Source: Byssovorax sp.
Lineage (GTDB): Bacteria > Myxococcota_A > Polyangia > Polyangiales > Polyangiaceae
NCBI GenBank assembly: GCA_025362495.1
Contig: JANYGI010000070.1
Coordinates: 1 to 42,586 of the forward strand
Direction: 5' to 3'
DNA: 42,586 bases
Shown here piece after piece: positions 30,333 to 38,824 of the stretch (positions are counted from its first letter, which is position 1; the number at the start of each line of letters is the position of its first letter). Under the pieces are notes generated by a model, which saw nothing but the letters and a program-made list of their open reading frames with translations, searched no databases and was not told the DNA's origin. Both the position numbers and the translations under genes were made by a program.

Positions 30333-31604
30333 ATGCGACAGTGGATCGCCATCGGGGCCGCCGCCGGCCTCGTCGCCGTCACTCTGCCTTTCCTCCGGAA
30401 GCAGGATGACAAGATCACCGATCTCCTTTCCAAGAAGAAGGAAGCCTCGGGTCAGGCCGTCGTCACGCGCGAAGTGACGCCGCCCCCGCTCACCGATCTC
30501 GACCTCACCAAGATTGACGACCGCGGCAACGTCGCGACCGCGCCCGCGCACGGGGATCGGAAGGCCGATCTCACCATCTCGACGAAGTACCAGCGCGCGG
30601 CGATTGGCTTTCTGCGCGCGGGCCACGTGCCCGAGGGCGCCGTGGTCATGACCGACATCAAGACCGGCAAGGTGTTGACGTGGGCCAGCTACGTGGAAGA
30701 AGGGCCGCAGCGCGACATCGCCGCCGAGGCGACCGCGCCGACAGCCAGCGTGTTCAAGATCGTCACCGCGACGGCCCTCGTGGAGGCCGGGCTCGGGCCG
30801 ACGACGAAGCAGTGCTATTCAGGCGGCGAGCACCGCCTCAAGGCCAGTGATCTCGTCGACGACAAGCGCCGCGACAAGTGGTGCGCGACGATGGCGCAGG
30901 CCATGGGCCGGAGCCTCAACACGGTGTTTGCGCGCCTGGCCGCGCGGAACCTGGATCGCGACAAGATCAATAACGTTGCCTCGCGCTACGGGTGGAATCA
31001 GGACGTGCCCTTCGACGTGAAGATCGCGCCCGCGACCCTCACGTTCCCCGACGACGATCTCGGCTTTGCCCAGACCGCCGCGGGGTTCTGGAACTCGACG
31101 CTGTCGCCCTTCCAGGGGGCCAATCTGGCGACGACCGTGGCCAACGGGGGTGAGATGATCCGGCTCTCGCTCGTGGCCGACGTCAAGGACGAGGCGGGGG
31201 AGATCTACAAGGGATCGACCGCGCGTCAGGTGGTCCGCCGCGTGATCGACGAGAGCACGGCGAGCCAGATCGTCACGATGATGGAGAACACCGTGGAGAG
31301 CGGGACCAGCTATCGGTCGTTCCACGACAAGGCCGGCAAGCCCTATCTGCCCGACATCCGCGTCGCCGGGAAGACTGGCACGCTGACCAAGCCCACCGCG
31401 GACGGGCCGTTCTACACGTGGTTCGTCGGGTTCGCCCCGAGCCGCAAGCCCGAGGTCGCCATCTCGGTGCTCGTCGCCAATCGCGCCAAGTGGAAGACGA
31501 AGGCCACGTATGTCGCCTGCGACATGCTGCGGGTGTACTTCGCCGACAAGGGCGCTCCGGGCGTGAAGGATCCTTCGGATCACGACGCCACCGCGAAGCG
31601 CTGA
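30333..31604 (+). CDS. Penicillin-binding protein, transpeptidase domain only
   Basis: A 423-residue membrane-anchored acyl-serine transpeptidase. A signal anchor sits at residues 4-20 (WIAIGAAAGLVAVTLPF). The three active-site motifs are present: SxxK at Ser139-Lys142 (TASVFKIVTA), SxN at 194-196 (GRSLNTVFA) and KTG at 347-349 (VAGKTGTL). The N-terminal dimerisation/pedestal domain of class B PBPs is absent; only ~110 residues separate the anchor from SxxK. It could cross-link peptidoglycan or be a specialised PBP, for example in spore or fruiting-body development, which is inference. The gene ends before a hairpin shared with the convergent porin. Confidence 0.9.
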   Translation: MRQWIAIGAAAGLVAVTLPFLRKQDDKITDLLSKKKEASGQAVVTREVTPPPLTDLDLTKIDDRGNVATAPAHGDRKADLTISTKYQRAAIGFLRAGHVPEGAVVMTDIKTGKVLTWASYVEEGPQRDIAAEATAPTASVFKIVTATALVEAGLGPTTKQCYSGGEHRLKASDLVDDKRRDKWCATMAQAMGRSLNTVFARLAARNLDRDKINNVASRYGWNQDVPFDVKIAPATLTFPDDDLGFAQTAAGFWNSTLSPFQGANLATTVANGGEMIRLSLVADVKDEAGEIYKGSTARQVVRRVIDESTASQIVTMMENTVESGTSYRSFHDKAGKPYLPDIRVAGKTGTLTKPTADGPFYTWFVGFAPSRKPEVAISVLVANRAKWKTKATYVACDMLRVYFADKGAPGVKDPSDHDATAKR

Positions 31605-31616
31605 GGCGCGGAGAGC

Positions 31617-31655
31617 AGCAAAGGAGAGAGAGAGCCGTGCTCCCTCTCCTTTGCT
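31617..31655. terminator. Hairpin between convergent PBP and porin genes
   Basis: AGCAAAGGAGAG (31617-31628) pairs perfectly with CTCTCCTTTGCT (31644-31655); an inner GAGC/GCTC pair can extend the stem. No T-tract follows on either strand. Position between two convergent stops supports terminator function. Confidence 0.6.
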
Positions 31656-31675
31656 CGATCATGCCTGCCGATTGA

Positions 31676-33373
31676 TCAGAAGGCGATACCGACGCGCGTC
31701 CCGAGCTCGTGGAGCATGTTCGCGCCCTTGATCGGATCCTTGCCGAGGTTCCCCGGCACCCCGGCGAGGTTGTCCGTCCCGCCGCTCCCGGGCGTGTGAT
31801 AGATGGAGTAGTCGACCGACACCCGCACATACGACGTGTGCCAGTAATTGAAGCCGACGCCGTACTGATAAACGGTGATGTCGCTGGCCGTCTTGCCGCT
31901 GGGGTTGCCAGGCGTCTTCGCGTCGTAGAGGCCGCCGCGGCTGCCGCCGTCGTAGCTGGCGTCGACGCCGGCCACGAGGAGCAGCACTTCCAGGCCCTTC
32001 TTCGGTCGCTCCGGCTCCTTGGTGAAGTCGATCCGCGTCGGCCGGACCAGGCCCGGATCGCCGCTGACGAACGCATCGCCGAAGGGCCACATCGAGACCT
32101 GCGCGTACCAGCCCACGCCCTTCACCTGGCCGAGGCGCTCGGTGTTGGTGAGCTGAAAGCCCTCTACCGCCTCGCGCGTGTGGTTCGAGACGTAGTAGGC
32201 TTCACCGCGGAGATCGAAGATCGAGATGGGGATCCGCAGCTCGCCGCCGATGGCGTTTTGCCCGGCGGAGGGGATCACGTGGACCTGGCGACCGAGCGAG
32301 TCCTTGTAGGTCGGGTTCCAGAGCGCGAAACCCTGGCCGGTGGTGATCGGGCTGTAGTCGTAGCCCACGTAGTTCTGGTCCCGATCCCCGTGATAGAGCG
32401 AGACGCCGAGCTGGAGCTTGGAGATCACCTCTTTGCTCGGGGAGAGCGGGCGCACGAAGATGCGGCCCATCACGTCGACGTTGTTGTCGACCTGGGGCCG
32501 ATTCTGCCCGTCGCCGCCGAAGACGCCGATCTCGTAGTTGAGCTGCTTGTCGAGGAGCTCGCCCCAGACGGTGACGCCCATCTCCTTGTTCGACGGCCGG
32601 ACGAAGCCGCGAATGGCCACGTTGCGCTCGACGAAGGGAGTGGTCTTGTTGCTCGTGCGGTTCTCCATGGAGAAGGGCGCGTTGTACTGGCCGAACATGA
32701 AGTTCATCCAGGGAGCCACGGTGTAGTTGATCCACACGTCGGCGGCCTGGATGCCGGGCGTGGTGGCCTGGACCGCGGCGAAACGAGCGCTGTCGGCCGT
32801 CGGATCCGCGCCGGCCTTCCCGGCCGCCGTCTCGGTCTTGCCGTTGGCGTTGGAGAGCGGCTGGGTGATCTCGAATCCACCGTTGAACGTCCACCGCTTC
32901 AGGAACTCGCCGCCGAGCTCCATCTCGAGGCGGCGCAGGAAGAAGCGGGTCTTGAGCGCGTTGCCGCCGTCGGCCGCGGCCACGGAGCTCACCCCCGGAC
33001 CGAAGTACGTATTGAAGTCGAAGTTGACGCGGAGCTTCGGATAGAGCCGGAAGTAGTCCTTGGCATCACGAAGGAAGAACGCCCCGTGCCACCCGGCGAG
33101 CGGTGGACCAGAGTCGGTGGCTTGACCCGCGCCCTCGGCCGGGAACGCCGGCGGCAGCGGAGGCGGCGGCGGCGCGTCGATCATCACCGAAGCAGCGCCC
33201 GGCGCGGGCGGCGGAGGCGGCGCCTCGACCTTCGCGGGGGCGTCGGCGGGGGGAGCGGGAGCAGCGGGCGGCGGAGGCGCCGGCGACGGGGGCGGTGGTG
33301 CCGGTTGCGCCGTCGCGACGGCGCTCCCGAGGACGACCGTCATGCCAAACAGCACCGATAGGGGTATTCTCAT
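31676..33373 (-). CDS. OprO/OprP-like porin
   Basis: A 565-residue outer-membrane protein. The signal peptide (VLFGMTVVLGSAVATAQ) is followed by a Pro/Ala-rich segment of ~70 residues, then a barrel of alternating strands from about residue 95. Typical OprP/OprO-family features are the early RLYPKLRVNFDFNTYF, KTRFFLRRLEMELGGEFLKRWTFNGGFE, the GQYNAPFSMENRTS loop with FVERNVAIRGF, and the terminal Phe (GTRVGIAF). Family members are trimeric anion channels, often phosphate- or polyphosphate-selective. The Pro-rich N-terminal extension is unusual and may reach peptidoglycan. AGGAG lies eight bases before ATG 33373. It is divergent from the HD-GYP gene. Confidence 0.9.
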   Translation of the reverse strand: MRIPLSVLFGMTVVLGSAVATAQPAPPPPSPAPPPPAAPAPPADAPAKVEAPPPPPAPGAASVMIDAPPPPPLPPAFPAEGAGQATDSGPPLAGWHGAFFLRDAKDYFRLYPKLRVNFDFNTYFGPGVSSVAAADGGNALKTRFFLRRLEMELGGEFLKRWTFNGGFEITQPLSNANGKTETAAGKAGADPTADSARFAAVQATTPGIQAADVWINYTVAPWMNFMFGQYNAPFSMENRTSNKTTPFVERNVAIRGFVRPSNKEMGVTVWGELLDKQLNYEIGVFGGDGQNRPQVDNNVDVMGRIFVRPLSPSKEVISKLQLGVSLYHGDRDQNYVGYDYSPITTGQGFALWNPTYKDSLGRQVHVIPSAGQNAIGGELRIPISIFDLRGEAYYVSNHTREAVEGFQLTNTERLGQVKGVGWYAQVSMWPFGDAFVSGDPGLVRPTRIDFTKEPERPKKGLEVLLLVAGVDASYDGGSRGGLYDAKTPGNPSGKTASDITVYQYGVGFNYWHTSYVRVSVDYSIYHTPGSGGTDNLAGVPGNLGKDPIKGANMLHELGTRVGIAF

Positions 33374-33539
33374 TCGTCGTGCTCCTATAAAAGGGGCGGG
33401 ATCGAGGATCCCGCGGGTCACCGTGCGGCTGCGGCGCTCGACCTGATCGGTCGCTGCCTCGTACGGGCAGCTCGGCTCCCCATCGAGATCACCCTCGGCG
33501 TTATCGCGGACCCTCATGAAGCCTCTGTTACATCAAAAA

Positions 33540-33553
33540 GTCACCCAGGTGAC
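33540..33553. promoter_or_regulatory. Candidate operator between porin and HD-GYP genes
   Basis: GTCACC-CA-GGTGAC is a perfect 6-bp dyad in the 282-bp divergent region (33374-33655). It is close in form to GTGA/TCAC-type sites of Crp/Fnr-family regulators, but with a much shorter spacer, so the binding protein cannot be named. Confidence 0.4.
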
Positions 33554-33655
33554 AGGCGCGGCGGACGGTCGCATGCGCTGCGATTTCGGTCAAGCCGGCC
33601 TGATCTCGCGCGCCGGGGAATGGCGCCGAAATCGTGCCCTGGAAGGAGGCGCGTC

Positions 33656-35626
33656 GTGAGCGCGTCTCACGACGCGATGACGCCTGCCGCCGACGGCATC
33701 CTCGCGACGATGGCCTCCGTCGCCGGCCGCCTCGCGACCGATCCGCGGCTCGCCGCCGTCGTGATGCGCCCGCACCCGCTCCTCGTGACCGTGCGCAAAG
33801 AGGCGCTCGTCGTGCTGGTCGCGCCCGCCGCCGTCTGGGATCGCGCGCGCGAGACGCTCCGTCCCTTCACGTCGAGCTTCGCCGAGGGCCAGGCGATGCT
33901 GATCCTCCTCGGTCGCCCGTCGGAGCCCGATCTCGATCAGGCCCTGAACCGCGGCCTCGGCGCCATCGCCCCCGAGCGCCCCGGCTCGGACGAGCTCTTC
34001 GTCGCCGTCCACAACTCGCTCGAATTGCTCGAGGCCCGCAGCCGCTCCGAGAGCCGCGGTAAATGGTTGAACCGTTACCGCTACGAGCTGGGCGAGCTGA
34101 TCGAGATCGCCAAGGCCATCACCACCGAGCGCGAGATCGACAAGCTCCTCGGCCTGATCCTCGAGAAGAGCCGCTTCATCACCGGCGCCGACGCCGGCAG
34201 CATCTACGTGGTCGAGGGCGACGATCCCGATCCGGCCCGGCGCACCCTGCGCTTCAAGCTCTCCCAGAACGACTCGGTCGCCTTCGATTCACGGGAGTTC
34301 GTCATCCCCGTCAGCGCCCGATCGATGTCGGGCTACGTGGCCTTGCACAAGACGCCGCTCAGCATCCCCAGCGTCTACGAGATGCCGGCCGACGCGCCTT
34401 ATGGATTCGACCGCTCCTTCGACAAGAAGATGGGGTATCGCAGCCAGTCGATGCTGTGCGCCCCGCTCCTCTCGCGCAAGGGCGAGGTCGTCGGCGTCCT
34501 CCAGCTCATCAACAAGAAGCGCGATCCCAAGAAGAAGCTCCTCACGCCCGACGACGTCGACGAGCAGGTGATCCCCTTCGACGCCCGGAGCGAAGAGCTC
34601 TTGACGACGCTGGCCTCCCAGGCCGGCATCTCGCTCGAGAATGCCATTCTCTACGCCGAGATCCAGCACATGCTCGAGGGCTTCGTCCGCGCCAGCGTCG
34701 AGGCGATCGAGCAGCGCGATCCCACGACGAGCGGCCACTCGCGCCGCGTCGCCGATCTCACCATCGGTCTCGCCCGCGCGCTCCCCCTCTCGGGCAGCCC
34801 CGCCTACAAGCACGTGACCTGGACGAAGGACGACATCCGCGAGCTGGAGTATGCCTCTCTGCTCCACGACTTCGGCAAGATCGGCGTCCGCGAGGAGATC
34901 CTGCTCAAGGCCAAGAAGCTCTATCCGTACGAGCTCGAGATCATCCGCTCTCGCTTCGAGCTGGCGGTGCGCGCGCTCGAGGTCGACGTCCTCAACCGCA
35001 AGGTGCTCTTGCTCCAGCGCGGCGGTCACACCACCGATCTGGAGGAGCTCGATCAGGAGATGATCGCTCGCCGGGTCGAGCTCGACAGCGCCTTCTCCCT
35101 CGTCAGCGCCGCCAACGAGCCAACGGTGCTGAAGGGCGGCCATTTCGAGCGGATCGAGGCCATCTCCCGCGAGACGTACTGCGATGTCCACGGCGCCCCG
35201 CACCCGCTCCTCACCCCGGGCGAGGTGGCCAGTCTGTCGATCGCCCGCGGCTCGCTCACCACGAGCGAGATCGACGAGATCCGCAGCCACGTCTCCCACA
35301 CGTTCGAGTTCCTCCACCAGATCCCCTGGGGAAAGCAGTTCCGCCGCGTCGCCGTCATCGCCGGCAGCCACCACGAGCGGCTCAACGGCACGGGCTACCC
35401 CAACCGCCTCCGCGCCGAAGAGATCCCGCTCCAGTCGAAGATGATGAGCGTGAGTGACATCTTCGACGCGCTGACGGCGAGCGACAGGCCCTACAAGAAG
35501 GCCGTCCCGCTCGAGAAGGCCCTCGACATCCTCGGCTTCGAGGTCAAAGACCAGCACATCGACGCCGATCTCGTGAAGATCTTCATCGAAGCGAAGGTGT
35601 GGACTCACCTCGGCCAGCCCCGCTGA
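33656..35626 (+). CDS. GAF-HD-GYP domain protein, probable c-di-GMP phosphodiesterase
   Basis: A 656-residue signalling protein with no membrane span. Residues ~1-130 look like a degenerate receiver domain. GAF follows at about 150-350 (LGLILEKSRFITGADAGSIYVV, MLCAPLLSRKGEVVGVLQLINKK). The HD-GYP domain then spans ~360-656: TSGHSRRVADLT, His404-Asp405 (LLHDFGKIG), His572-His573 (SHHERLNGTGYP) and GYP at 580-582. HD and HH are 168 residues apart, about 110 more than in studied enzymes, because of an insertion; the middle metal-ligand His seems displaced to residue 545. GTG 33656 is fixed by GGAAGGAGG six bases upstream. The family hydrolyses cyclic-di-GMP. Confidence 0.92.
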   Translation: MSASHDAMTPAADGILATMASVAGRLATDPRLAAVVMRPHPLLVTVRKEALVVLVAPAAVWDRARETLRPFTSSFAEGQAMLILLGRPSEPDLDQALNRGLGAIAPERPGSDELFVAVHNSLELLEARSRSESRGKWLNRYRYELGELIEIAKAITTEREIDKLLGLILEKSRFITGADAGSIYVVEGDDPDPARRTLRFKLSQNDSVAFDSREFVIPVSARSMSGYVALHKTPLSIPSVYEMPADAPYGFDRSFDKKMGYRSQSMLCAPLLSRKGEVVGVLQLINKKRDPKKKLLTPDDVDEQVIPFDARSEELLTTLASQAGISLENAILYAEIQHMLEGFVRASVEAIEQRDPTTSGHSRRVADLTIGLARALPLSGSPAYKHVTWTKDDIRELEYASLLHDFGKIGVREEILLKAKKLYPYELEIIRSRFELAVRALEVDVLNRKVLLLQRGGHTTDLEELDQEMIARRVELDSAFSLVSAANEPTVLKGGHFERIEAISRETYCDVHGAPHPLLTPGEVASLSIARGSLTTSEIDEIRSHVSHTFEFLHQIPWGKQFRRVAVIAGSHHERLNGTGYPNRLRAEEIPLQSKMMSVSDIFDALTASDRPYKKAVPLEKALDILGFEVKDQHIDADLVKIFIEAKVWTHLGQPR

Positions 35627-35633
35627 GAGCGCG

Positions 35634-36281
35634 TCAGCGCTTCTTGAGCTCGATCTTCGACTCGCGCACCAGCACGGCGTTGGGCCCGGAGACGCGGATC
35701 ACCGCGGAGATGCCGCCGTCCTTGAGGGGGCCATAGAGCACGCCTGTCATGGCGTTCGGCCTGGTCGCGTCCTCGGGATACCAGGAGACGCGCAGGAACG
35801 TGCCGCCCTCGTCGAGCTTGCCAGTCAGGGTGGCGGCGCCGAGCGCGCCAGTCGCCTTGCCGCGCGCCTCGCCGCCGGGCGCAATGGTGATCTCGACCTT
35901 GCCGGCGCCCGACATGAGCTTGCCGTCGTCGTCGCCACGAGTCTTGTCCTTCACGCGATCGGGGAGCAGGACGCTGCCCTTCTTCGCGTCGTAGGTGCCC
36001 TCCCACGTGCCGGCGATGGGGTCGTCGGCCGGCGCGGGGAGCGCGGCCGAGGCGACCGGCGCCGCGCCCGCGGTGGTGGCGGCCGACGCCGAGACCAGCG
36101 CAGCCTCGGGCGGTCGCGGCGGGATCGGCGGCGGGCCTTTCTCCGGCAAATCAGGCTTGTTTTTGCACCCGATCGCCGCGAGGACGAGGAGGATCAGCGC
36201 GGAGGCCGCGCGCCGAAGCCTCCGCAGCGGCGCGGCGATGGCGCGATCGGGCGCGAGATCGAGGGTCGGGCCGGGGCACAT
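35634..36281 (-). CDS. Lipoprotein with C-terminal beta domain
   Basis: A 215-residue lipoprotein. A basic region precedes the signal core ALILLVLAAIGC; the residue after the lipidated Cys is Lys, a position that has been proposed to send Myxococcus lipoproteins to the extracellular matrix. A Pro/Ala linker runs to about residue 90, then a beta domain: IAGTWEGTYDAKKGSVLL, KLMSGAGKVEITIAPGGE, ARGKATGALGAATLTGKLD, FLRVSWYPED, LYGPLKDGGISAVIRVSG. The strand pattern resembles small calycin-like or lipoprotein barrels that begin GTWEG. Exact family unknown. Stop is 7 bp from the convergent HD-GYP gene. Confidence 0.78.
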   Translation of the reverse strand: MCPGPTLDLAPDRAIAAPLRRLRRAASALILLVLAAIGCKNKPDLPEKGPPPIPPRPPEAALVSASAATTAGAAPVASAALPAPADDPIAGTWEGTYDAKKGSVLLPDRVKDKTRGDDDGKLMSGAGKVEITIAPGGEARGKATGALGAATLTGKLDEGGTFLRVSWYPEDATRPNAMTGVLYGPLKDGGISAVIRVSGPNAVLVRESKIELKKR

Positions 36282-36641
36282 GGGGCGGGCATCCTGTTCG
36301 TCCGCGCGCGCCAAGTCAACGCCGACGCCACGCGGTGCGACGAGTGCCTCGCCCCGCGAAGGCGGTTGCACAACTCGGCACACTCTCTCTTGGCGGCCGT
36401 CGCGGGCACACCAAAAAACCTTGTAATGGAGAATGGTTAGGCCAAAAGGCCCCACGCGGGCACCGGCGGATTTCGATGCTCCTGACCCCCGTTCCAGGGC
36501 GTCTCTCATTGTCGCGATCGCTGGAAATGCCGCTGGAGCAAGGGCGGGAGCGATCTTATTCGCTTGACCGCTCACCTCGTACCCGCATATTCGGGATCAC
36601 CGCAACCGCACCGTCGACCAGGGCTCGACGAGGGAGAAGAC
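36282..36641. other. Divergent promoter region, lipoprotein / winged-helix-like gene
   Basis: A 360-bp non-coding stretch, less GC-biased in codon positions than its neighbours. It holds one reasonable promoter for the plus-strand gene (36564-36591) and a GTTG-CA-CAAC dyad at 36365-36374. I see no small gene in it. Confidence 0.55.
36564..36591 (+). promoter_or_regulatory. Sigma70-type promoter for the gene at 36642
   Basis: TTGACC (36564-36569, five of six to the -35 consensus), 16-bp spacer, CATATT (36586-36591, four of six to the -10 consensus). The start codon lies 50 bp downstream. Confidence 0.5.
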
Positions 36642-37193
36642 ATGGCCACGGACGCTTTTTCGGCTCAGATCGTTGAACTGGTGCGCAGGATGCCCGACGA
36701 GGCGATTCTGGAGCTGGTGAAGAATCGACTCGGCATGGCTCCTTTCCGCGCGCTGGGGCAGGAAGGCCGTGGGCGGCGCGCTCCGGCCCCCCGCGCCGCG
36801 GAGGTCGAGCCGGTCGCCTCGAGGCGCAAGCGCGGAGCCGCCCCGCGCGCGGCGAACGCCGAGAAACCAGACCGCCCCCCGGCCTTGTCCCCCGATCGCA
36901 ACGAGATGCTCGAGAGCGTGGAGCGCGTCGTCACGGCGAGCAATGGCGTCAGCGCGAGCGAGGTGGCCAGGGCGGCGAACGTTCCTCAGCCCCGCGCCGC
37001 CGCCGCATTGAAGGAGCTCAAGCTCGAGAAGCGCATCTTTCAGGGCGGCGATCGTCGCTTTGCCCGCTACGCCGGCGACGCGAAGGTAGCCGAAGCGGCG
37101 AGCCTGGCCGCGCGAACCTCGGCCTCGGGCCCGATCCCGCTGAAGAAGGCCCCTCGCGGCAAGCGCACGAAGAACGCGAAGAGCACGAAGTAA
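36642..37193 (+). CDS. Basic, probable winged-helix DNA-binding protein
   Basis: A 183-residue protein without signal or span. Residues 1-35 form an acidic helical segment (DAFSAQIVELVRRMPDEAILELVKNRLGM). A basic Arg/Ala-rich linker follows to about residue 85. Residues ~88-145 read as a winged-helix unit: MLESVERVVTASNGVSASEVA, recognition helix NVPQPRAAAALKELKLEK, wing RIFQGGDRRFARY. The C-terminal ~25 residues are a Lys/Arg tail (KKAPRGKRTKNAKSTK), histone-like in composition. ATG 36642 follows GAGGGAGAAGAC. It probably binds DNA as a nucleoid-associated or regulatory protein; the target is unknown. Confidence 0.82.
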   Translation: MATDAFSAQIVELVRRMPDEAILELVKNRLGMAPFRALGQEGRGRRAPAPRAAEVEPVASRRKRGAAPRAANAEKPDRPPALSPDRNEMLESVERVVTASNGVSASEVARAANVPQPRAAAALKELKLEKRIFQGGDRRFARYAGDAKVAEAASLAARTSASGPIPLKKAPRGKRTKNAKSTK

Positions 37194-37210
37194 CTCGGCC
37201 TCATCGCGGT

Positions 37211-37241
37211 CGTCGTCATTCTCGCCCCCGGAATGACGACG
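37211..37241. terminator. Hairpin between convergent genes
   Basis: CGTCGTCATTC (37211-37221) pairs perfectly with GAATGACGACG (37231-37241), loop 9 nt, extendable by a T-A and a G-C pair around a wobble. No T-tract. It lies in the 84-bp gap between two convergent genes. Confidence 0.6.
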
Positions 37242-37277
37242 ATCAGGCGGGCCTCTCGGCGCCCGCCCACCAGGGCG

Positions 37278-38678
37278 TCACGGGACTCCCCAGCTGGCGC
37301 CACCGTCGTCTGATGCGATGGAGAACCAGCCGCGGCGCGACGTGCCAGTCACCCCGGCCGACACCAGGATGACGAGTCGCTTTCCGAACGAGATCACGGC
37401 GCCGAGCTCGATCCGGCCGCGATCGCCGGTGCCCTCGCCCAGGACGCGGGCGCGCTCCCAGATCAGACCATCGGGCGACTGGCCCAGATAAAGGCCCCAG
37501 CGCTCGCCGGCGCGCGCCGTGAGGACACCGATGACGCCCTTCTCGGCGGTGGCGCTGATGATCTCGTGCTCGTGCGGCTCGGGCCAGAGGCGGAACGCGC
37601 CGTTCTGCGGAGCATCGCACTTGCCGGCGAGATCGCAGCGGATCAGGGTCGGTGCCTTGGTGAGGTTGTCGCCGCCCTCGACGACCACGTGGTCCGCCCC
37701 GCAGCCGAGGTGAGTCGTGGGCTCCGTCTGGTCCGGCAGGGGGAACACCGTCGTCCTGGCGGCCGAAATGCCCACGACGAAGAGCCGCGCCGGAGCTTGC
37801 TTGACGAGCTGGAACGACCACGCGCCCGCCTCGCACATCGTCGGCGCGGCGAGCTCGGCGCCTGTCGTCTTCGTGACGACGAGGCCAGCTACCTTGGTCG
37901 GCTTGTCGAGGGGCTTCCCGGGGAGCGGGAAGGGCCTCGACAGCAGGTCTCGTCCCTTGATCGAGAGGAGCACAGGAGGCCTGCCGAAGGGCGCCGGAAC
38001 GAATTTCTCGGCCGGGGGGAGCGGGAGCTTGAGGACGGCTTCCGCCCCGGGTTTCCCCGCGTAAAAGACCATGGTGTGCCGCGGCGATTCGTCGGCGACG
38101 AGGGCGGCGAGGTCGGGCGAGAGCACCGCAGGAAGCGCGCTGTCGTTGACGAGAATGCCTCTGGCCGGGCCCTTGAGATCGGGAAAGAGCGGCGAAGGAG
38201 CGTTGAGCTCGCTCGCGTCGAGAGTGCCAAACGAGATGCGCGCGGCCTCGACGGTGCTCGTCCCGGTGACCACGGCGCCGTCTCGCGCACCGGCGCCGAC
38301 GACGACGGTGCCATCGAGCGCGGCGCTGACGTTGGACCACGATTCGCGCACGGCCCGGAGAGGCCTCCACGTCTTCCCGGCGTCGCTCGTGACGAGGGTG
38401 ATGGCCTCGGCCGCGACGTCGCCCACGAGCACGGCGCTCTTCTCGTCGATCGAGATGACCCGCCGCCACTTCGTCGAGGTGGGCGCGAGGCGTTCGTTGA
38501 GGCCGCGCGCGGCGCCGATGCCGATCGAGAGCTCGTCGGACGAGGCCGCACCCGGGGGAGGACTGACGGCGACGGGCTCGTCGTCCTTCTTCTTGCCGCA
38601 ACCGGAAAAAACGAGCGCGCCGATCGTGAACAACGCGAACGGGATGAGACTTCTCACCGAGCGCGTTTCAGAGCACAT
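37278..38678 (-). CDS. Propeller-like lipoprotein with BNR-type repeats
   Basis: A 466-residue lipoprotein. The signal peptide SLIPFALFTIGALVFSGC ends in a lipobox, followed by KKKDDE. The mature protein carries at least two Asp-box-type motifs, SDAGKTWRPL near residue 100 and SDDGGASWG at the extreme C-terminus, with many beta strands between (SAVLVGDVAAEAITLV, TVVVGAGARDGAVVTG, LIWERARVLGEG). This matches sialidase/photosystem-assembly-type propellers, which can be binding rather than catalytic. No sialidase Arg triad or Tyr-Glu pair can be assigned. ATG 38678 gives a clean signal peptide. It lies downstream of the FGE-type lipoprotein on the same strand. Confidence 0.82.
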   Translation of the reverse strand: MCSETRSVRSLIPFALFTIGALVFSGCGKKKDDEPVAVSPPPGAASSDELSIGIGAARGLNERLAPTSTKWRRVISIDEKSAVLVGDVAAEAITLVTSDAGKTWRPLRAVRESWSNVSAALDGTVVVGAGARDGAVVTGTSTVEAARISFGTLDASELNAPSPLFPDLKGPARGILVNDSALPAVLSPDLAALVADESPRHTMVFYAGKPGAEAVLKLPLPPAEKFVPAPFGRPPVLLSIKGRDLLSRPFPLPGKPLDKPTKVAGLVVTKTTGAELAAPTMCEAGAWSFQLVKQAPARLFVVGISAARTTVFPLPDQTEPTTHLGCGADHVVVEGGDNLTKAPTLIRCDLAGKCDAPQNGAFRLWPEPHEHEIISATAEKGVIGVLTARAGERWGLYLGQSPDGLIWERARVLGEGTGDRGRIELGAVISFGKRLVILVSAGVTGTSRRGWFSIASDDGGASWGVP

Positions 38679-38824
38679 GAAGGAACGCGGACCGAGCCCG
38701 CCAAGGAGACGCAAGCTAGCCAAGGCGCGAGGATGAAGACGTGCGAATGCACGTCGAGTCCGAGCAACGCCGACGAGCGCCGCGCTTCCGCCGGCGGGCG
38801 ACGGGAGCGTTTCTTCATGTGCTC

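Noticed and set aside
36282-36575. N-terminal extension of the lipoprotein ending at 35634
   Set aside because: It would put ~98 extra residues before the signal core; ATG 36281 is the sensible start.
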